Notes: generated by a model from the sequence alone, not told the origin. A DNA stretch of 64,000 bases from Nocardioides ginsengisegetis (GCF_014138045.1 NZ_JACGXA010000001.1:307501-371500); one strand, 5' to 3'. Positions 1 to 11,764 are shown, counted from the first letter of the stretch. Translations and numbers: made by a program.

Positions 1-2745
<2,745 letters not shown>

Positions 2746-2921
2746 CACTCACTTTACTGAAACCACAACGACTAACAATTGTTAGCTGCTGCGATGTTCG
2801 CGTCCACGAATCAGATCACCTGGAGAGAGATCTCCATGTAGATCCACATGCAACACTCAAAAAAATAATGGCTTGGAGACCAGTCAACCGGTGAACGTAC
2901 CCGGGACTGGTCACCGCAAGA
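2746..2921 (+). other. 23S-5S internal spacer
   Basis: Transcribed spacer between 23S and 5S rRNA. It contains small inverted repeats that could be processing stems: GGAGA...TCTCC near 2821-2834, CATGT...ACATG near 2835-2850, and ACCAGTC (2879-2885) with GACTGGT (2905-2911) just before 5S. No tRNA gene is visible in it. Confidence 0.7.
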
Positions 2922-3038
2922 GTTACGGCGGCCATAGCGAAAGGGAAACACCCGGTCCCATCCCGAACCCGGAAGTTAAGCCTTTCAGCGCCGATGGTAC
3001 TGCAACCGAGAGGCTGTGGGAGAGTAGGACGCCGCCGG
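2922..3038 (+). rRNA. 5S ribosomal RNA
   Basis: A 117-nt 5S rRNA. The 5' strand GTTACGGCGGCCATAGC and 3' strand ending GACGCCGCC pair as the terminal helix. The conserved core CCCGGTCCCATCCCGAACCC and the GGAAGTTAAG loop are present. It follows 23S in the usual order and is closed by the hairpin at 3050. Ends may be off by a few bases. Confidence 0.95.
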
Positions 3039-3049
3039 ACATACACTTC

Positions 3050-3077
3050 GTAGAGGCCACCGCAAGGTGGCCTCTAC
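3050..3077 (+). terminator. rRNA operon terminator
   Basis: A perfect 12-bp stem, GTAGAGGCCACC against GGTGGCCTCTAC, with a GCAA tetraloop, 11 nt after 5S. The run after it is only weakly T-rich (GCTATTTC), as is common in actinobacteria. Confidence 0.9.
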
Positions 3078-3126
3078 GCTATTTCAGGGGTAGTCGTGAT
3101 CTGTCCCGTTCGAGAGGTGAAGAGTC

Positions 3127-4140
3127 GTGGCCGAGGATCGTCGTAACGAGCGTCCCGCACGTGGCGGAGGCCGTCCGTCGTCGGGCGGGCGCAGCGGAGG
3201 GGCGCCCTCCGGTCGCGGAGCCTCGGGAGGCCAGGGGCGCTCGTCGCGCCCCGTCGGCAAGGACTCGCGGCCGGCCGGCAAGGACTCCCGCCCCAGCCGC
3301 ACCGGTGAGCGCCCGGACCGCCGGGACGACCGGCGCGACGACCGCAAGGACGCGCGCGGCAGCGATCGTCGTGACAACAGCAGGGGCGGCGACCGCCCCG
3401 GCCGCAAGAACGACTGGAAGCGCCCCGTCGACAAGCAGGAGTCGCGCACCGAGGCGCAGGCCCGCTACGACGGACCCGAGCTGCCCGAGGAGATCACCGG
3501 CAAGGAGCTCGACCGCTCCATCACCGGTCAGCTCAAGGGCCTGCCCGAGAAGCTGGCCGCCCGCGTCGCCCGCCACCTGGCGGCCGCCGGCACCCTGATC
3601 GACGACGACCCGGAGACGGCCTACCAGCACACGCTGGCCGCCCGCTCGCGTGCCCCGCGACTCGCGGTGGTCCGTGAGGCGACCGGCGAGGCGGCGTACG
3701 CCGCGGGTCACTACGCCGAGGCGCTCGCGGAGCTGCGTGCGGCCAAGCGGATGAACGGTGCCACCGAGTACCTCCCGATCATGGCCGACTGCCACCGCGC
3801 GCTGGGCCACCCCGAGCAGGCGCTCAAGCTGGCCAAGAGCCCGTCCGTGGCCAACTTCGTCCCCGAGGCGAAGGCGGAGATGACGCTGGTCGAGGCCGGC
3901 GCCCGCCGCGACATGGGGCAGCTGGACGCCGCACTCCGCACGCTCGAGCTCGCACCGCTGATGTCGAAGAGCCGCGCGTCGTGGGTCGTCCGCCTGCGCT
4001 ACGCCTACGCCGACACCCTCGAGGCGGCCGGTCGGGAGAACGACGCACTGATGTGGTTCCACCGCACTCACGCGATCGACAGCGACGAGATCACCGACGC
4101 CGCCGACCGTGCCGAGGCCCTGGAGAAGAAGCAGGCCTGA
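3127..4140 (+). CDS. TPR-type repeat protein with an RG-rich disordered N-terminus
   Basis: A 337-residue cytoplasmic protein. Residues 1 to about 100 are low complexity, rich in Arg, Gly, Ser and Asp, with a tandem GKDSRP repeat and DRRDDRRDD-like runs, so probably disordered and nucleic-acid-prone. Residues about 110-335 are helical with alternating small residues and read as degenerate tetratricopeptide repeats, for example the segments around YAEALAELRAAKRM and GHPEQALKLAKS. The GTG start is chosen for the AGAGGTGA ribosome site 6 nt upstream. It is the first gene after the rRNA operon and has the same orientation, but a strong terminator separates them. Function is unknown. A role with RNA or ribosomes is only a guess from the tail and position. 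Confidence 0.88.
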   Translation: MAEDRRNERPARGGGRPSSGGRSGGAPSGRGASGGQGRSSRPVGKDSRPAGKDSRPSRTGERPDRRDDRRDDRKDARGSDRRDNSRGGDRPGRKNDWKRPVDKQESRTEAQARYDGPELPEEITGKELDRSITGQLKGLPEKLAARVARHLAAAGTLIDDDPETAYQHTLAARSRAPRLAVVREATGEAAYAAGHYAEALAELRAAKRMNGATEYLPIMADCHRALGHPEQALKLAKSPSVANFVPEAKAEMTLVEAGARRDMGQLDAALRTLELAPLMSKSRASWVVRLRYAYADTLEAAGRENDALMWFHRTHAIDSDEITDAADRAEALEKKQA

Positions 4141-4184
4141 CTCGGCAACCAACCGGGGACTTCTGTCGTCCCACCGAGGATTGA

Positions 4185-4209
4185 GCACCCGCCCGGGCGG
4201 GCAGGGTGC
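4185..4209 (+). terminator. Hairpin after the TPR gene
   Basis: Stem GCACCC (4185-4190) with GGGTGC (4204-4209), extended inward by GCCC with GGGC around a GGGC loop, with one bulged A. It sits 45 nt after the TPR stop and upstream of the phosphatase gene. No T-run follows. Confidence 0.55.
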
Positions 4210-4283
4210 GTGAGCGTCGCGTCGAGCCTTGACCGCCGTGCAGGTGGCAGGGTCTACTGCCAACTCAGCCTCGAGGAGGTCGG

Positions 4284-5135
4284 ATGCTGCGGTTTTCGGG
4301 AGCCGGAGTCAGTGACGTGGGCCGCGTGCGGCCGCACAACGAGGACTCGGCGTTCGTCGGTCCCTACGTCGCGCTGGTCGCGGACGGTGTCGGGGGAGCC
4401 GCGGCCGGTGAGGTCGCGTCGGCCACCACGGCGTACGTCGTCAGCGCCACCGCCCTGGCCCGTTTCGGCCACGACCTCGAGAGCATCGTCCGCGAGGCGT
4501 TCGTCGCGGCGGTGGAGAACCTCCGGCTCGGCGTGCGCCAGGACCCCGAGCGCGACGGGATGGCGACCACCGCCACCGCCGTGGTCTGCGACGGGACGCG
4601 CGTGCTGCTCGCCCACGTGGGCGACTCCCGCGCCTATCTCTTCCGCGACGGCGCCCTGACCCAGCTCTCCCATGACCACACGTGGGTGCAGCACATGGTC
4701 GACAGCGGGCAGCTGTCTGCTTCGGCAGCCCGGCGACACCCGTGGCGCAACGTCGTGCTGCGATCGCTCGACGGCAACCCGGCGGTGCCGCCGGCCGAGG
4801 TGGACGTGGTGGACCTCGACGTGCGGCCCGGCGACCGCCTGCTGCTCTGCAGCGACGGGCTGACCGACCTGGTGACCGACCTGAGGATCGCCGAGGTGCT
4901 CTTCCTCGACGACCCGCACTCCGCCGCCGCCGTGCTCACCCAGTCGGCGCTGGTCGCCGGGGGCAAGGACAACATCACCTGCCTCGTGCTCGACGTCGTC
5001 GACGGCCCGCTCGTGGTCGGGGACGGACTGCTGCTCGGCGCGGTGCGCGACCCCCGGACCCACGTGGTCGATCCCGGCTCCGTTCGCGCGAGCCTGGGGC
5101 TGCCCACCGGCCGGGATGACCTCCGGCGGGTGTAA
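4284..5135 (+). CDS. PP2C-family protein serine/threonine phosphatase
   Basis: A 283-residue single-domain PP2C phosphatase that would remove phosphate from Ser/Thr residues using two metal ions. Metal-binding motifs are intact: RPHNEDS with Asp21, ADGVGG with Asp34, GDSRAYLF near 113, SDGLTDLV near 193 and GGKDNITC near 230. There is no membrane segment or sensor domain, so it should be cytosolic. The ATG has a strong GAGGAGGT site just upstream. It is 21 bp from the next gene. It is a paralogue of the phosphatase at 19300, and neither has a Ser/Thr kinase beside it. PP2C assignment is firm; the substrate is unknown. Confidence 0.93.
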   Translation: MLRFSGAGVSDVGRVRPHNEDSAFVGPYVALVADGVGGAAAGEVASATTAYVVSATALARFGHDLESIVREAFVAAVENLRLGVRQDPERDGMATTATAVVCDGTRVLLAHVGDSRAYLFRDGALTQLSHDHTWVQHMVDSGQLSASAARRHPWRNVVLRSLDGNPAVPPAEVDVVDLDVRPGDRLLLCSDGLTDLVTDLRIAEVLFLDDPHSAAAVLTQSALVAGGKDNITCLVLDVVDGPLVVGDGLLLGAVRDPRTHVVDPGSVRASLGLPTGRDDLRRV

Positions 5136-5156
5136 CTCCGTGTCACACTCGGCCGC

Positions 5157-6074
5157 ATGGTCGACGTCAAGCGTCCCGCCCTCGAGGGCAGTGTTGCCGT
5201 GCGCGGGGGCCGCCGGCTGAGCTTCGCCGAGTACGGCTCGCCCCGCGGCCCCGCGATCGTGTGGATGCACGGCACCCCCGGCGCCCGGCGGCAGATCCCG
5301 CTCGAGGCGCGGGCCCACGCCGAGCGCCACGGTCTGCGGATCATCGGGATCGACCGTCCCGGCATCGGGTCCTCGACGCCGCACCTCTACTCCGACGTCC
5401 TCGACTGGACCGGTGACCTCGAGATCCTGCTCGACGCGCTGGCCGTCGACACGGTCCGGTTGATCGGTCTGAGCGGCGGTGGTCCCTACGTCCTGGCCGC
5501 GGGCGCTGCCCTGCCCGATCGGGTCCACGGTGTCGGGGTGCTCGGCGGGGTCGCTCCGACCCGCGGGGTCGACGCCGCGGACGGCGGGGTCATCCAGCTC
5601 GCCGTGTGGGCCGCGCCCCTCCTCCGGGTCGCGCGGGTGCCGCTCGGCGTGGCCCTGACCCAGGCGATCCGGCTGGTGCGCCCGCTGGCCGGGCCGGGCC
5701 TCGACCTCTACGCCGCCCTCCAGCCGCCCGGCGACCGCAACCTGCTGGCGCGACCGGAGTTCAAGGCGATGTTCCTCGACGACCTGCTCAACGGAAGCCG
5801 CTTCCAGACCTCGGCGCCGCTCAACGACCTGCTGCTGTTCACGCGCCACTGGGGCTTCACGGCCGCCGACGTGCGGGTCCCGGTGCGCTGGTGGCACGGC
5901 GACGACGACCACATCGTGCCGTTCCGGCACGGGCAGCACCTGGTCGATCGGCTGCCCGACGCCACCATGAGCGTGATCGACGGCGAGAGCCACCTCGGCG
6001 GGCTCGGCATCGCCGAGCAGGTGATCTCCACGCTGATGGACCTCGGCCCGCGGCGGGCGGCCGCCTCCGGCTGA
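5157..6074 (+). CDS. Alpha/beta-fold hydrolase
   Basis: A 305-residue alpha/beta hydrolase. The oxyanion-region HGTPG motif appears near residue 38 and the nucleophile elbow GLSGGGP near 104. A late Asp (WWHGDDDHIVP) and a His (GESHLGG) complete a plausible triad. The substrate cannot be told from sequence; esterase or lipase-like activity is usual for this kind. No signal peptide is seen. It starts 21 bp after the phosphatase stop on the same strand, so the two may be co-transcribed. The ATG lacks a clear ribosome site. Confidence 0.85.
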   Translation: MVDVKRPALEGSVAVRGGRRLSFAEYGSPRGPAIVWMHGTPGARRQIPLEARAHAERHGLRIIGIDRPGIGSSTPHLYSDVLDWTGDLEILLDALAVDTVRLIGLSGGGPYVLAAGAALPDRVHGVGVLGGVAPTRGVDAADGGVIQLAVWAAPLLRVARVPLGVALTQAIRLVRPLAGPGLDLYAALQPPGDRNLLARPEFKAMFLDDLLNGSRFQTSAPLNDLLLFTRHWGFTAADVRVPVRWWHGDDDHIVPFRHGQHLVDRLPDATMSVIDGESHLGGLGIAEQVISTLMDLGPRRAAASG

Positions 6075-6081
6075 GCCGGGG

Positions 6082-6693
6082 TCAGGCGCGCAGTCGCTCG
6101 AGCTCCGCCGCGACGTTGGCGCGGGCCGTCGCCTCCCAGCGCTCGCGCGCGTGGGTGGTGTGGAAGAGGTGCCTCTTGGCCAGCAGGTCAGCCAGGATCG
6201 CGGCTCGGCCGGCGCGGAACGCGTCGTCGGGCACGTGCGCGTACTCCTGCCGGATCGCGGTGGCGTACTCCGCGTAGCGCTCCGGTGCTGCCGCGAGGAT
6301 CGCCAGGTCGGCGTCGGAGAGGGCGCAGCCGTCGGGGTCGTCATCCGCGGGGCGGTGGTTCTCGGTCATCCGGACCAGGCGGGCGACCTCGGTCGCGACC
6401 GTCGCGGGCACGGCCGCCTCCGGCAGGGCGGTCTCGGCCCACTGCGCCGAGCGCTCCTCGGCGCCGGGCTGCCCGTCGTACACCGCGTCGTGGAACCACG
6501 CCGCCAGCAGGACCGCGAGCCGGTCGAAGGACTCACCGCCGGCCCCGAGCTCGTCGAGGCGGGTGCAGACCTCCGCGAGGTGGCGCACGTCGTGGTAGCT
6601 GCGGCCCGGCTCGGACCAGGCCGCGACCAGGCGGTCACGCAGGTCGGAGGCGGTGGCCAGCGGCCACCAGCCCGTGAGGTCCCCGGGGTTCAG
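6082..6693 (-). CDS. HD-domain metal-dependent phosphohydrolase, probably CTG start
   Basis: A predicted HD-superfamily hydrolase, about 203 residues from a CTG start. The motif WFHDAVYD supplies the HD pair, and SYHDVRHL and TENH are further metal-site candidates. The family normally has a WSEP.R.YH..RHL segment near its N-terminus, and this is encoded upstream of the first GTG (6588), which lies inside it. Reading upstream in frame there is no ATG, GTG or TTG before the family N-terminus. The plausible start is CTG at 6693, which overlaps the TGA of the secreted protein gene as CTGA. This suggests coupling by termination and re-initiation. Function is only assigned at family level. Confidence 0.8.
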   Translation of the reverse strand: MNPGDLTGWWPLATASDLRDRLVAAWSEPGRSYHDVRHLAEVCTRLDELGAGGESFDRLAVLLAAWFHDAVYDGQPGAEERSAQWAETALPEAAVPATVATEVARLVRMTENHRPADDDPDGCALSDADLAILAAAPERYAEYATAIRQEYAHVPDDAFRAGRAAILADLLAKRHLFHTTHARERWEATARANVAAELERLRA

Positions 6694-7949
6694 GAGCCGT
6701 CCGAGGGGTCGCAGCTCGGGTTCGTCTGCTGCGCCGCCGGGAGGTGGGGCAGCTCGACAGCGCCAATGTCGCTGGTCTGACCACGTGTCACGGCGAATGC
6801 GTCGCTCGTACGGTGGCCGAACTTGCAGCGGTGCGGCTCTTCGCCGAGATAGTCGGAATAGGGACCGGGGCCGGCGACCACCTTGAGGCCGTCCTGTGTG
6901 TCGAGCTGGCCACCGAAGCTGAAGAAGCCGTTGGCGTTGGAGGTGGTGCTGCCGAGCTTGTCGCCGTCGGCGTTGAAGAGCATCACCTCGGCGCCGGACA
7001 GGGGGTAGGACGGGTCCTCATAGTCCACGACGATGCCCTGCACCTTGGCGCCCAGCCGCGTCCAGGTGAACGTGCTGGCGAGGTCGGAACCGCCGGCCTT
7101 GACGTAGGCGCCCTGGATCGTGCCCGTTTGTGCGAGATATCGACCGTGCCCGGGGGCAACGAGCTTGTACTTGCCCGGATACAGGTCGTCGAACGAGACC
7201 TCACCGCCCTTGGCTTGCTCGGTCCAGAACTGGCCAGACGCCTTGCTCACGGCCGTGACGAAGAACTTGCCCAGCATGGGCCGCCCGTCGCCCTGATGGA
7301 GGTCGACCAGCAGCCGACCGCCGTGCTGCTTCAGGGTGACACTGACGTTGCGGATCTGGCCACGCTCGATCTTCGGAACCCACAGGCTCTTGCCGACCCA
7401 GATCCGATCCCTGTCGAAGGTGAACACGGAGTAGTTGCCGTCGGGGAGCCCGCCGATCGCCCACTGTCCCCGCCCGTTGGCCTTGGTCTCATAGGACTGC
7501 TGGTGGGTGTTCGCCGCCACCAGACGTGCCCCGGGGAGAATGCGGTGGTCGCCGCCCTTTGCGGTGCCCGTGATTGCGGCGCCGCGGTGCATCTTCACGT
7601 CATGTTGGGTCGGGCTACCGGCCCGAACGGTGACAAAGATGTCCGACGGTGCGTACTTGTTGATGTCGTAACTGGGCCGGAGATCAACGAACTGCAGGTG
7701 GTAACTGCCCGCCGGCAGCGTCAATGAATAGATGTTCGTCGACGGGACCTTCGCCTTCCCCAGGAACTTCCAGTCCTTGGTGAACCACAGCATCTGCACG
7801 TGCAGGTTGATCTTCTGCGGGCCGTAGACGACTCCCCGAACCTGCCCAGTGGCGGCTGTGGCGGGTGAGACACCCACGAGCACGAGCGACGCCAGGAGGC
7901 CGACGAGCACCAGCAGGACGGCGCCGCCGCGGCGGGCGAGGAAGGACAT
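6690..7949 (-). CDS. Secreted protein with carboxypeptidase-regulatory-like repeats
   Basis: A 419-residue exported protein. The chosen ATG gives a signal peptide: an Arg-Arg start, a hydrophobic run LLVLVGLLASLVLVGV and a cleavage site near ATAATG. The mature part has several beta-rich modules of the type GxVxG...G.Y.v..., for example GQVRGVVYG, GAAITGTAKGG and GAKVQGIVVDYEDPSYP, close to carboxypeptidase regulatory-like (CarboxypepD_reg) folds. No catalytic domain is seen, so a surface or binding role is likely. GGAG precedes the ATG. A longer in-frame upstream extension exists but lacks signal-peptide sense and was left out. Confidence 0.8.
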   Translation of the reverse strand: MSFLARRGGAVLLVLVGLLASLVLVGVSPATAATGQVRGVVYGPQKINLHVQMLWFTKDWKFLGKAKVPSTNIYSLTLPAGSYHLQFVDLRPSYDINKYAPSDIFVTVRAGSPTQHDVKMHRGAAITGTAKGGDHRILPGARLVAANTHQQSYETKANGRGQWAIGGLPDGNYSVFTFDRDRIWVGKSLWVPKIERGQIRNVSVTLKQHGGRLLVDLHQGDGRPMLGKFFVTAVSKASGQFWTEQAKGGEVSFDDLYPGKYKLVAPGHGRYLAQTGTIQGAYVKAGGSDLASTFTWTRLGAKVQGIVVDYEDPSYPLSGAEVMLFNADGDKLGSTTSNANGFFSFGGQLDTQDGLKVVAGPGPYSDYLGEEPHRCKFGHRTSDAFAVTRGQTSDIGAVELPHLPAAQQTNPSCDPSDGS

Positions 7950-8043
7950 GGGAGGACTCCGAGGTGGGGCGTCGGGACCCCACGGCACCCGATCGGCCCC
8001 CACATCGTAGGTCGCGGACTCGGGCCGCGACCGCAAGATCTCT

Positions 8044-10068
8044 TCAGGAATCCTGCAAGGCGGGAGCGCCGAGCTCCTCGGGCAGCGGCAGGGTGTGGCA
8101 CACGACCAGCGAGGTGACGGCCCGGGTCAGGCACACGTAGAGCCGACGCAGGCCGGTCACCCGGTCGTGCTCGCCGGCCACGATCGCCTCCGGCTCGACG
8201 AGTACGACGTGGTCGAACTCCAGCCCCTTGGCCAGGCTGGCCGGCACCAGGTCGAGGTGGGCGTCGACGTCCCCCTCCTCGCCGAGCAGCGTGTGCACGA
8301 TCCCGGCCTCGCCGAGCGCCGCGGCGAGGGAGGGCACGGCCGCGTCGGGGGCGATGAGCCCCACGCTGCCCTCGCGGGCCACGGCCGCCCGGACGGCCTC
8401 GACGGGGTCGCGGTCGACGACCTCGAGGTCGCCGCGGGAGCGGCGCACCGACGTGGGGGGCTCGAGGTCGGGGGCGATGTGGGGCAGCAGGCGGGCGGCG
8501 TACTCGATCACCTCGCCGGGCACGCGGAAGCCGCGGGTGAGCTGCTCGATGTGGGCGTCGGGCTTGCCGAGGTGGCCCAGCGCCTCAGCCCAGGAACGGG
8601 TCGCCCACGGGGTGGTGGCCTGCGCGAGGTCACCCAGGACGGTGAGCGAGCCGGTGGAGGAACGCCGCGCCAGCGCCCGCAGCATCATCGGCGAGAGGTC
8701 CTGCGCCTCGTCGGCCACGATGTGCGCGACCGAGGGCGTCCGCTCGACCAGGTCGGCGGCCTCGTCGAGGAGCACGGTGTCGGCCAGCGACCAGCGGGCC
8801 GACCCCGGGGCCTTGCTCGGCCTGTCCCACAGCAGGGCGGCCTGCTCGTCCTCGTCGAGGATCCCGTCGGCGGCCGCCGCGAGGAAGTCGGCGTCGGCGA
8901 GCAGCCGGTGCACGAGCCGGGCCGGGTCGACGGCCGGCCAGAGCTGGTTGGCGTAGTCCTTGACCGGCTTGCTGCGCGCGACCGCGTTCTGGACGCGGTC
9001 GTCGGGGGAGTCCCCGGCCAGCTCCATCCTGACCAGCACCTGGTGGGCCAGCGACTGCGGCACCATCGCCCGCGCGGCGCCGTACCGGACCCCGCGGGCG
9101 CGCAGCGAGGCCACCAGCTCCTCGGCCTCGTAGCTCGCGACCCGCCAGCGCCGCGCGCCGCGCGGCACGACGAGGCCGTCGGTGGGCGGGCGGAGGTGGG
9201 ACCACAGGGCGCGGTGCAGGACCTCGGCCATCCGGGCGTCGCCCTTGAGTGTCGCGACCGCCGCGGAGTCCTCGCCGCGGACGGGGTGGCGCTCGGAGAC
9301 GAGCTCCTCGATGGTGGCCTGCTTGGCGTCGATCTCGCCGAGCGCCGGCAGCACGTCGCGGATGTAGCGCAGGAAGCTGGCGTTGGGACCGACGACCAGG
9401 ACGCCCTGGCGGGTGAGCTGCTCGCGGTGGGCGTAGAGCAGGAACGCCGCCCGGTGCAGGCCGACCGCGGTCTTGCCGGTGCCCGGCGCGCCCTGCACGC
9501 AGATCGACAGGGACAGGTCGGAGCGCACGATGACGTCCTGCTCGGGCTGGATGGTGGCGACGATGTCGCGCATCGGCCCGACGCGCGGCCGCTCGATCTC
9601 CGCCTCGAGGATCGCGGAGTAGTCCTCGGCCTCGCCGCCGGCCAGGTCCTCGTCCTCGTACGCCGTGAGGCGGCCATGCTGGTAGCCGTAGCGGCGCCGG
9701 AGCCCGACCCCCATCGGCTCGGTCCGCGAGGCCCGGTAGAACGGCAGGCTCACCGGCGCCCGCCAGTCGATCACCATCGGCTCGCCGGTCGGGTCGGAGA
9801 TGTGCCGGCGCCCGATGTGGAACGACTCGCCGTCGTCGGAGCCGAAGTCGAGGCGGCCGAAGAAGAGCGGGATCGTCGGGTCGTCGGCGAGCTGCTTCAT
9901 CCGGAGCGCGAACGTCGACTCGAGGTACTCGCGGCTCACCCAGTCGCCGGCGGCGGCCGAGTCCATCGACTCCGTGCGCTCGCGCATCCGCGTCAGCTGC
10001 CGCCGGGACTCCGCGAGGTGGGCCTGCTCGGCGAGGAGCTCGGGGTCGGCGGACGGGTCGGCGGACAT
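8044..10068 (-). CDS. HelD-like superfamily 1 helicase (RNA polymerase recycling type)
   Basis: A 674-residue UvrD/Rep-like ATPase. The N-terminal region is a charged coiled-coil (HLAESRRQLTRMRERTESMD), as in HelD. Walker A is GAPGTGKT near residue 195, Walker B-like VADEAQDLSPMM lies near 430, and a C-terminal RRLYVCLTRAV motif matches SF1 motif VI. HelD proteins bind RNA polymerase and free it from stalled complexes, and an actinobacterial branch (HelR) is linked to rifampicin tolerance. Which branch this is cannot be told without a tree. The ATG at 10068 has GGAGG 7 nt upstream. It stands alone between differing neighbours on the same strand. Confidence 0.85.
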   Translation of the reverse strand: MSADPSADPELLAEQAHLAESRRQLTRMRERTESMDSAAAGDWVSREYLESTFALRMKQLADDPTIPLFFGRLDFGSDDGESFHIGRRHISDPTGEPMVIDWRAPVSLPFYRASRTEPMGVGLRRRYGYQHGRLTAYEDEDLAGGEAEDYSAILEAEIERPRVGPMRDIVATIQPEQDVIVRSDLSLSICVQGAPGTGKTAVGLHRAAFLLYAHREQLTRQGVLVVGPNASFLRYIRDVLPALGEIDAKQATIEELVSERHPVRGEDSAAVATLKGDARMAEVLHRALWSHLRPPTDGLVVPRGARRWRVASYEAEELVASLRARGVRYGAARAMVPQSLAHQVLVRMELAGDSPDDRVQNAVARSKPVKDYANQLWPAVDPARLVHRLLADADFLAAAADGILDEDEQAALLWDRPSKAPGSARWSLADTVLLDEAADLVERTPSVAHIVADEAQDLSPMMLRALARRSSTGSLTVLGDLAQATTPWATRSWAEALGHLGKPDAHIEQLTRGFRVPGEVIEYAARLLPHIAPDLEPPTSVRRSRGDLEVVDRDPVEAVRAAVAREGSVGLIAPDAAVPSLAAALGEAGIVHTLLGEEGDVDAHLDLVPASLAKGLEFDHVVLVEPEAIVAGEHDRVTGLRRLYVCLTRAVTSLVVCHTLPLPEELGAPALQDS

Positions 10069-10136
10069 GCAGGAACCTCCGCGGTCGCGGTCGTGGGTGG
10101 GGGGACCGTGACGCTAACAGGTCGGCGGCGCGAGGG

Positions 10137-11033
10137 TCACCGGGTTTGCTGCAGGGCCCGGACGTCCTCGCGCGCCGGCGACATGGCCCACCGGATCGTC
10201 GAGGTCGCGGCGGTGCCGAGCGCACGGACGACGGTGCGCTCCGACACGGGCAGCCACGGCAGCCGCAGCGGCCGCCGGCTCCATCGCGGCATCAGCCCGA
10301 TGGCGGCGGCCACCAGCACGGCGTACGGCGCCCGCGCGGCCAGCGGGAGCGGCGGCTTGAGGACGACGTGCGCGACCGCCTCGCGGGCGGCCGGCGTGCC
10401 GCGCAGCTCGGGCCGGAAGGCGGCCATCACCGCGGCGAGCTCCGCCTCGGTGGTCGGCGGGTCCACCACGCCGAGGCGGCGTGCCACCTCCGCGGCCTGG
10501 GCGACGTAGGTGTCGCGCTCCGCCTGGTCGAGGGGGTGCCGGCCGTAGACCTGGTGGGCGAGGAGGAAGCTCTCGACCTCGGCGGCGTGCACCCACGCGA
10601 GCAGGTGCGGGTCGGAGGCGGCGTACGGCGTCCCGTCGGGCATCGTGCCCGTCACCCGCTCGTGGATGGCACGGACCGCCGCGACGGCCCGCTCGGCGTC
10701 GTCGGCGGTGCCGAAGGTGGTGACCGCGAGGAAGCGGCTGGTGCGAGCCAGCCGGCCCCACATGTCGCCGCGGTAGCCGGAGTGGTCGGAGACCGCCTGC
10801 ATGGCCGCCGGGTGCAGCGTCTGCAGCAGGATCGCGCGGATGCCGCCGACGAACATCGACGCGTCACCGTGGACCCGGGTGATCGGGCTGCCGGGCTCGA
10901 ACCAGCGCGGGCCCGGGCGGCCGTGGATGCGCTCGCGATGCACGGCTCCGTCGGGGCCGGCGACGCGCAGGAACAGGGCGTGGCCGAGCCGCTCGCGTGC
11001 GGTGCGCACGGCACCCAGCCCCGGAGGAGTCAC
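10137..11033 (-). CDS. Oxygenase MpaB family protein (DUF2236)
   Basis: A 298-residue member of the DUF2236/MpaB family, which includes latex-clearing-type haem oxygenases and many uncharacterised proteins. Family marks include the segment TRVHGDASMFVGGIRAILLQ followed by LHPAAMQAVSDHSGYRGD, and HAAEVESFLLAHQVYG in the middle, whose His residues are candidate haem ligands. The start is GTG at 11033, placed 6 nt after a CAGGAT box, the leaderless layout common in this window. The natural substrate is unknown. Confidence 0.88.
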   Translation of the reverse strand: MTPPGLGAVRTARERLGHALFLRVAGPDGAVHRERIHGRPGPRWFEPGSPITRVHGDASMFVGGIRAILLQTLHPAAMQAVSDHSGYRGDMWGRLARTSRFLAVTTFGTADDAERAVAAVRAIHERVTGTMPDGTPYAASDPHLLAWVHAAEVESFLLAHQVYGRHPLDQAERDTYVAQAAEVARRLGVVDPPTTEAELAAVMAAFRPELRGTPAAREAVAHVVLKPPLPLAARAPYAVLVAAAIGLMPRWSRRPLRLPWLPVSERTVVRALGTAATSTIRWAMSPAREDVRALQQTR

Positions 11034-11152
11034 ACCGCCATCCTGACCGATGGGGCCAAGGACCGGGTCCCGGGCGAGCCCGTCCGGGTCATTGACCGTG
11101 GTGGAAGGCCCCCAACATGCTGGTCCTGCTTGCGAACCACGAGGGAGGCGCC

Positions 11153-11764
11153 ATGGCCTGGACGCTGCAGGGGACGTACTTCGAGAACTGCTCGTGCGAC
11201 ATGGTATGCCCGTGCACCACGTCCGGGCTGACGAGACCCGCCGACCAGGAACGCTGCCGGGTGGTGCTCGCCTTCCACGTCGACCGGGGTGAGGTCGACG
11301 GCCTGGACGTCGGCGACCGGACGGTGGTGGTCGTCGCCGACACCCCCCAGGTGATGGCTGAGGGCAACTGGCGCCTCGGTGTCGTCATGGACGCGAAGGC
11401 CTCGGCCGAGCAGGCGTCGGCGCTGGGAGCCGTGTTCGGCGGGCAGGCGGGCGGCCCGATGGCCGGCCTGGCGCCGTTGGTCGGCGAGATGATGGGGATG
11501 GAGACCGCCGCCATCGAGTACGTCGACGACGGCCGACGGCACTCGCTGCACGTGGGCGACCTCATCGACATCGAGATCGAGGACTTCGTCGCGCCGCAGC
11601 TGCTGCCGGACGGTGACGTCGAGATGCTCACCGGGATGTTCCACCCGGCCAACTCCACGCTGACGGTGGCGAGCGCGACGCGTTCCCGGGTCTCGGTGTT
11701 CGGGCTGGACTTCGCCAACGAGGGCAAGAACGGGCACAGCGCGCCCTTCTCCTGGTCAGCCTGA
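11153..11764 (+). CDS. DUF1326 family Cys-rich protein
   Basis: A 203-residue DUF1326 protein. The N-terminus carries the diagnostic motif YFENCSCDMVCPC, with four cysteines in nine residues that look able to bind metal. The rest is a beta-rich domain of unknown fold function. No signal peptide or membrane span. The ATG at 11153 follows GAGGGAGG by 6 nt; an upstream ATG (11117) is rejected because it precedes the family N-terminus. The next gene encodes the DUF2182 membrane protein 3 bp later, a pairing I know from other genomes, so the two probably act together, perhaps in metal handling. That role is inference. Confidence 0.88.
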   Translation: MAWTLQGTYFENCSCDMVCPCTTSGLTRPADQERCRVVLAFHVDRGEVDGLDVGDRTVVVVADTPQVMAEGNWRLGVVMDAKASAEQASALGAVFGGQAGGPMAGLAPLVGEMMGMETAAIEYVDDGRRHSLHVGDLIDIEIEDFVAPQLLPDGDVEMLTGMFHPANSTLTVASATRSRVSVFGLDFANEGKNGHSAPFSWSA

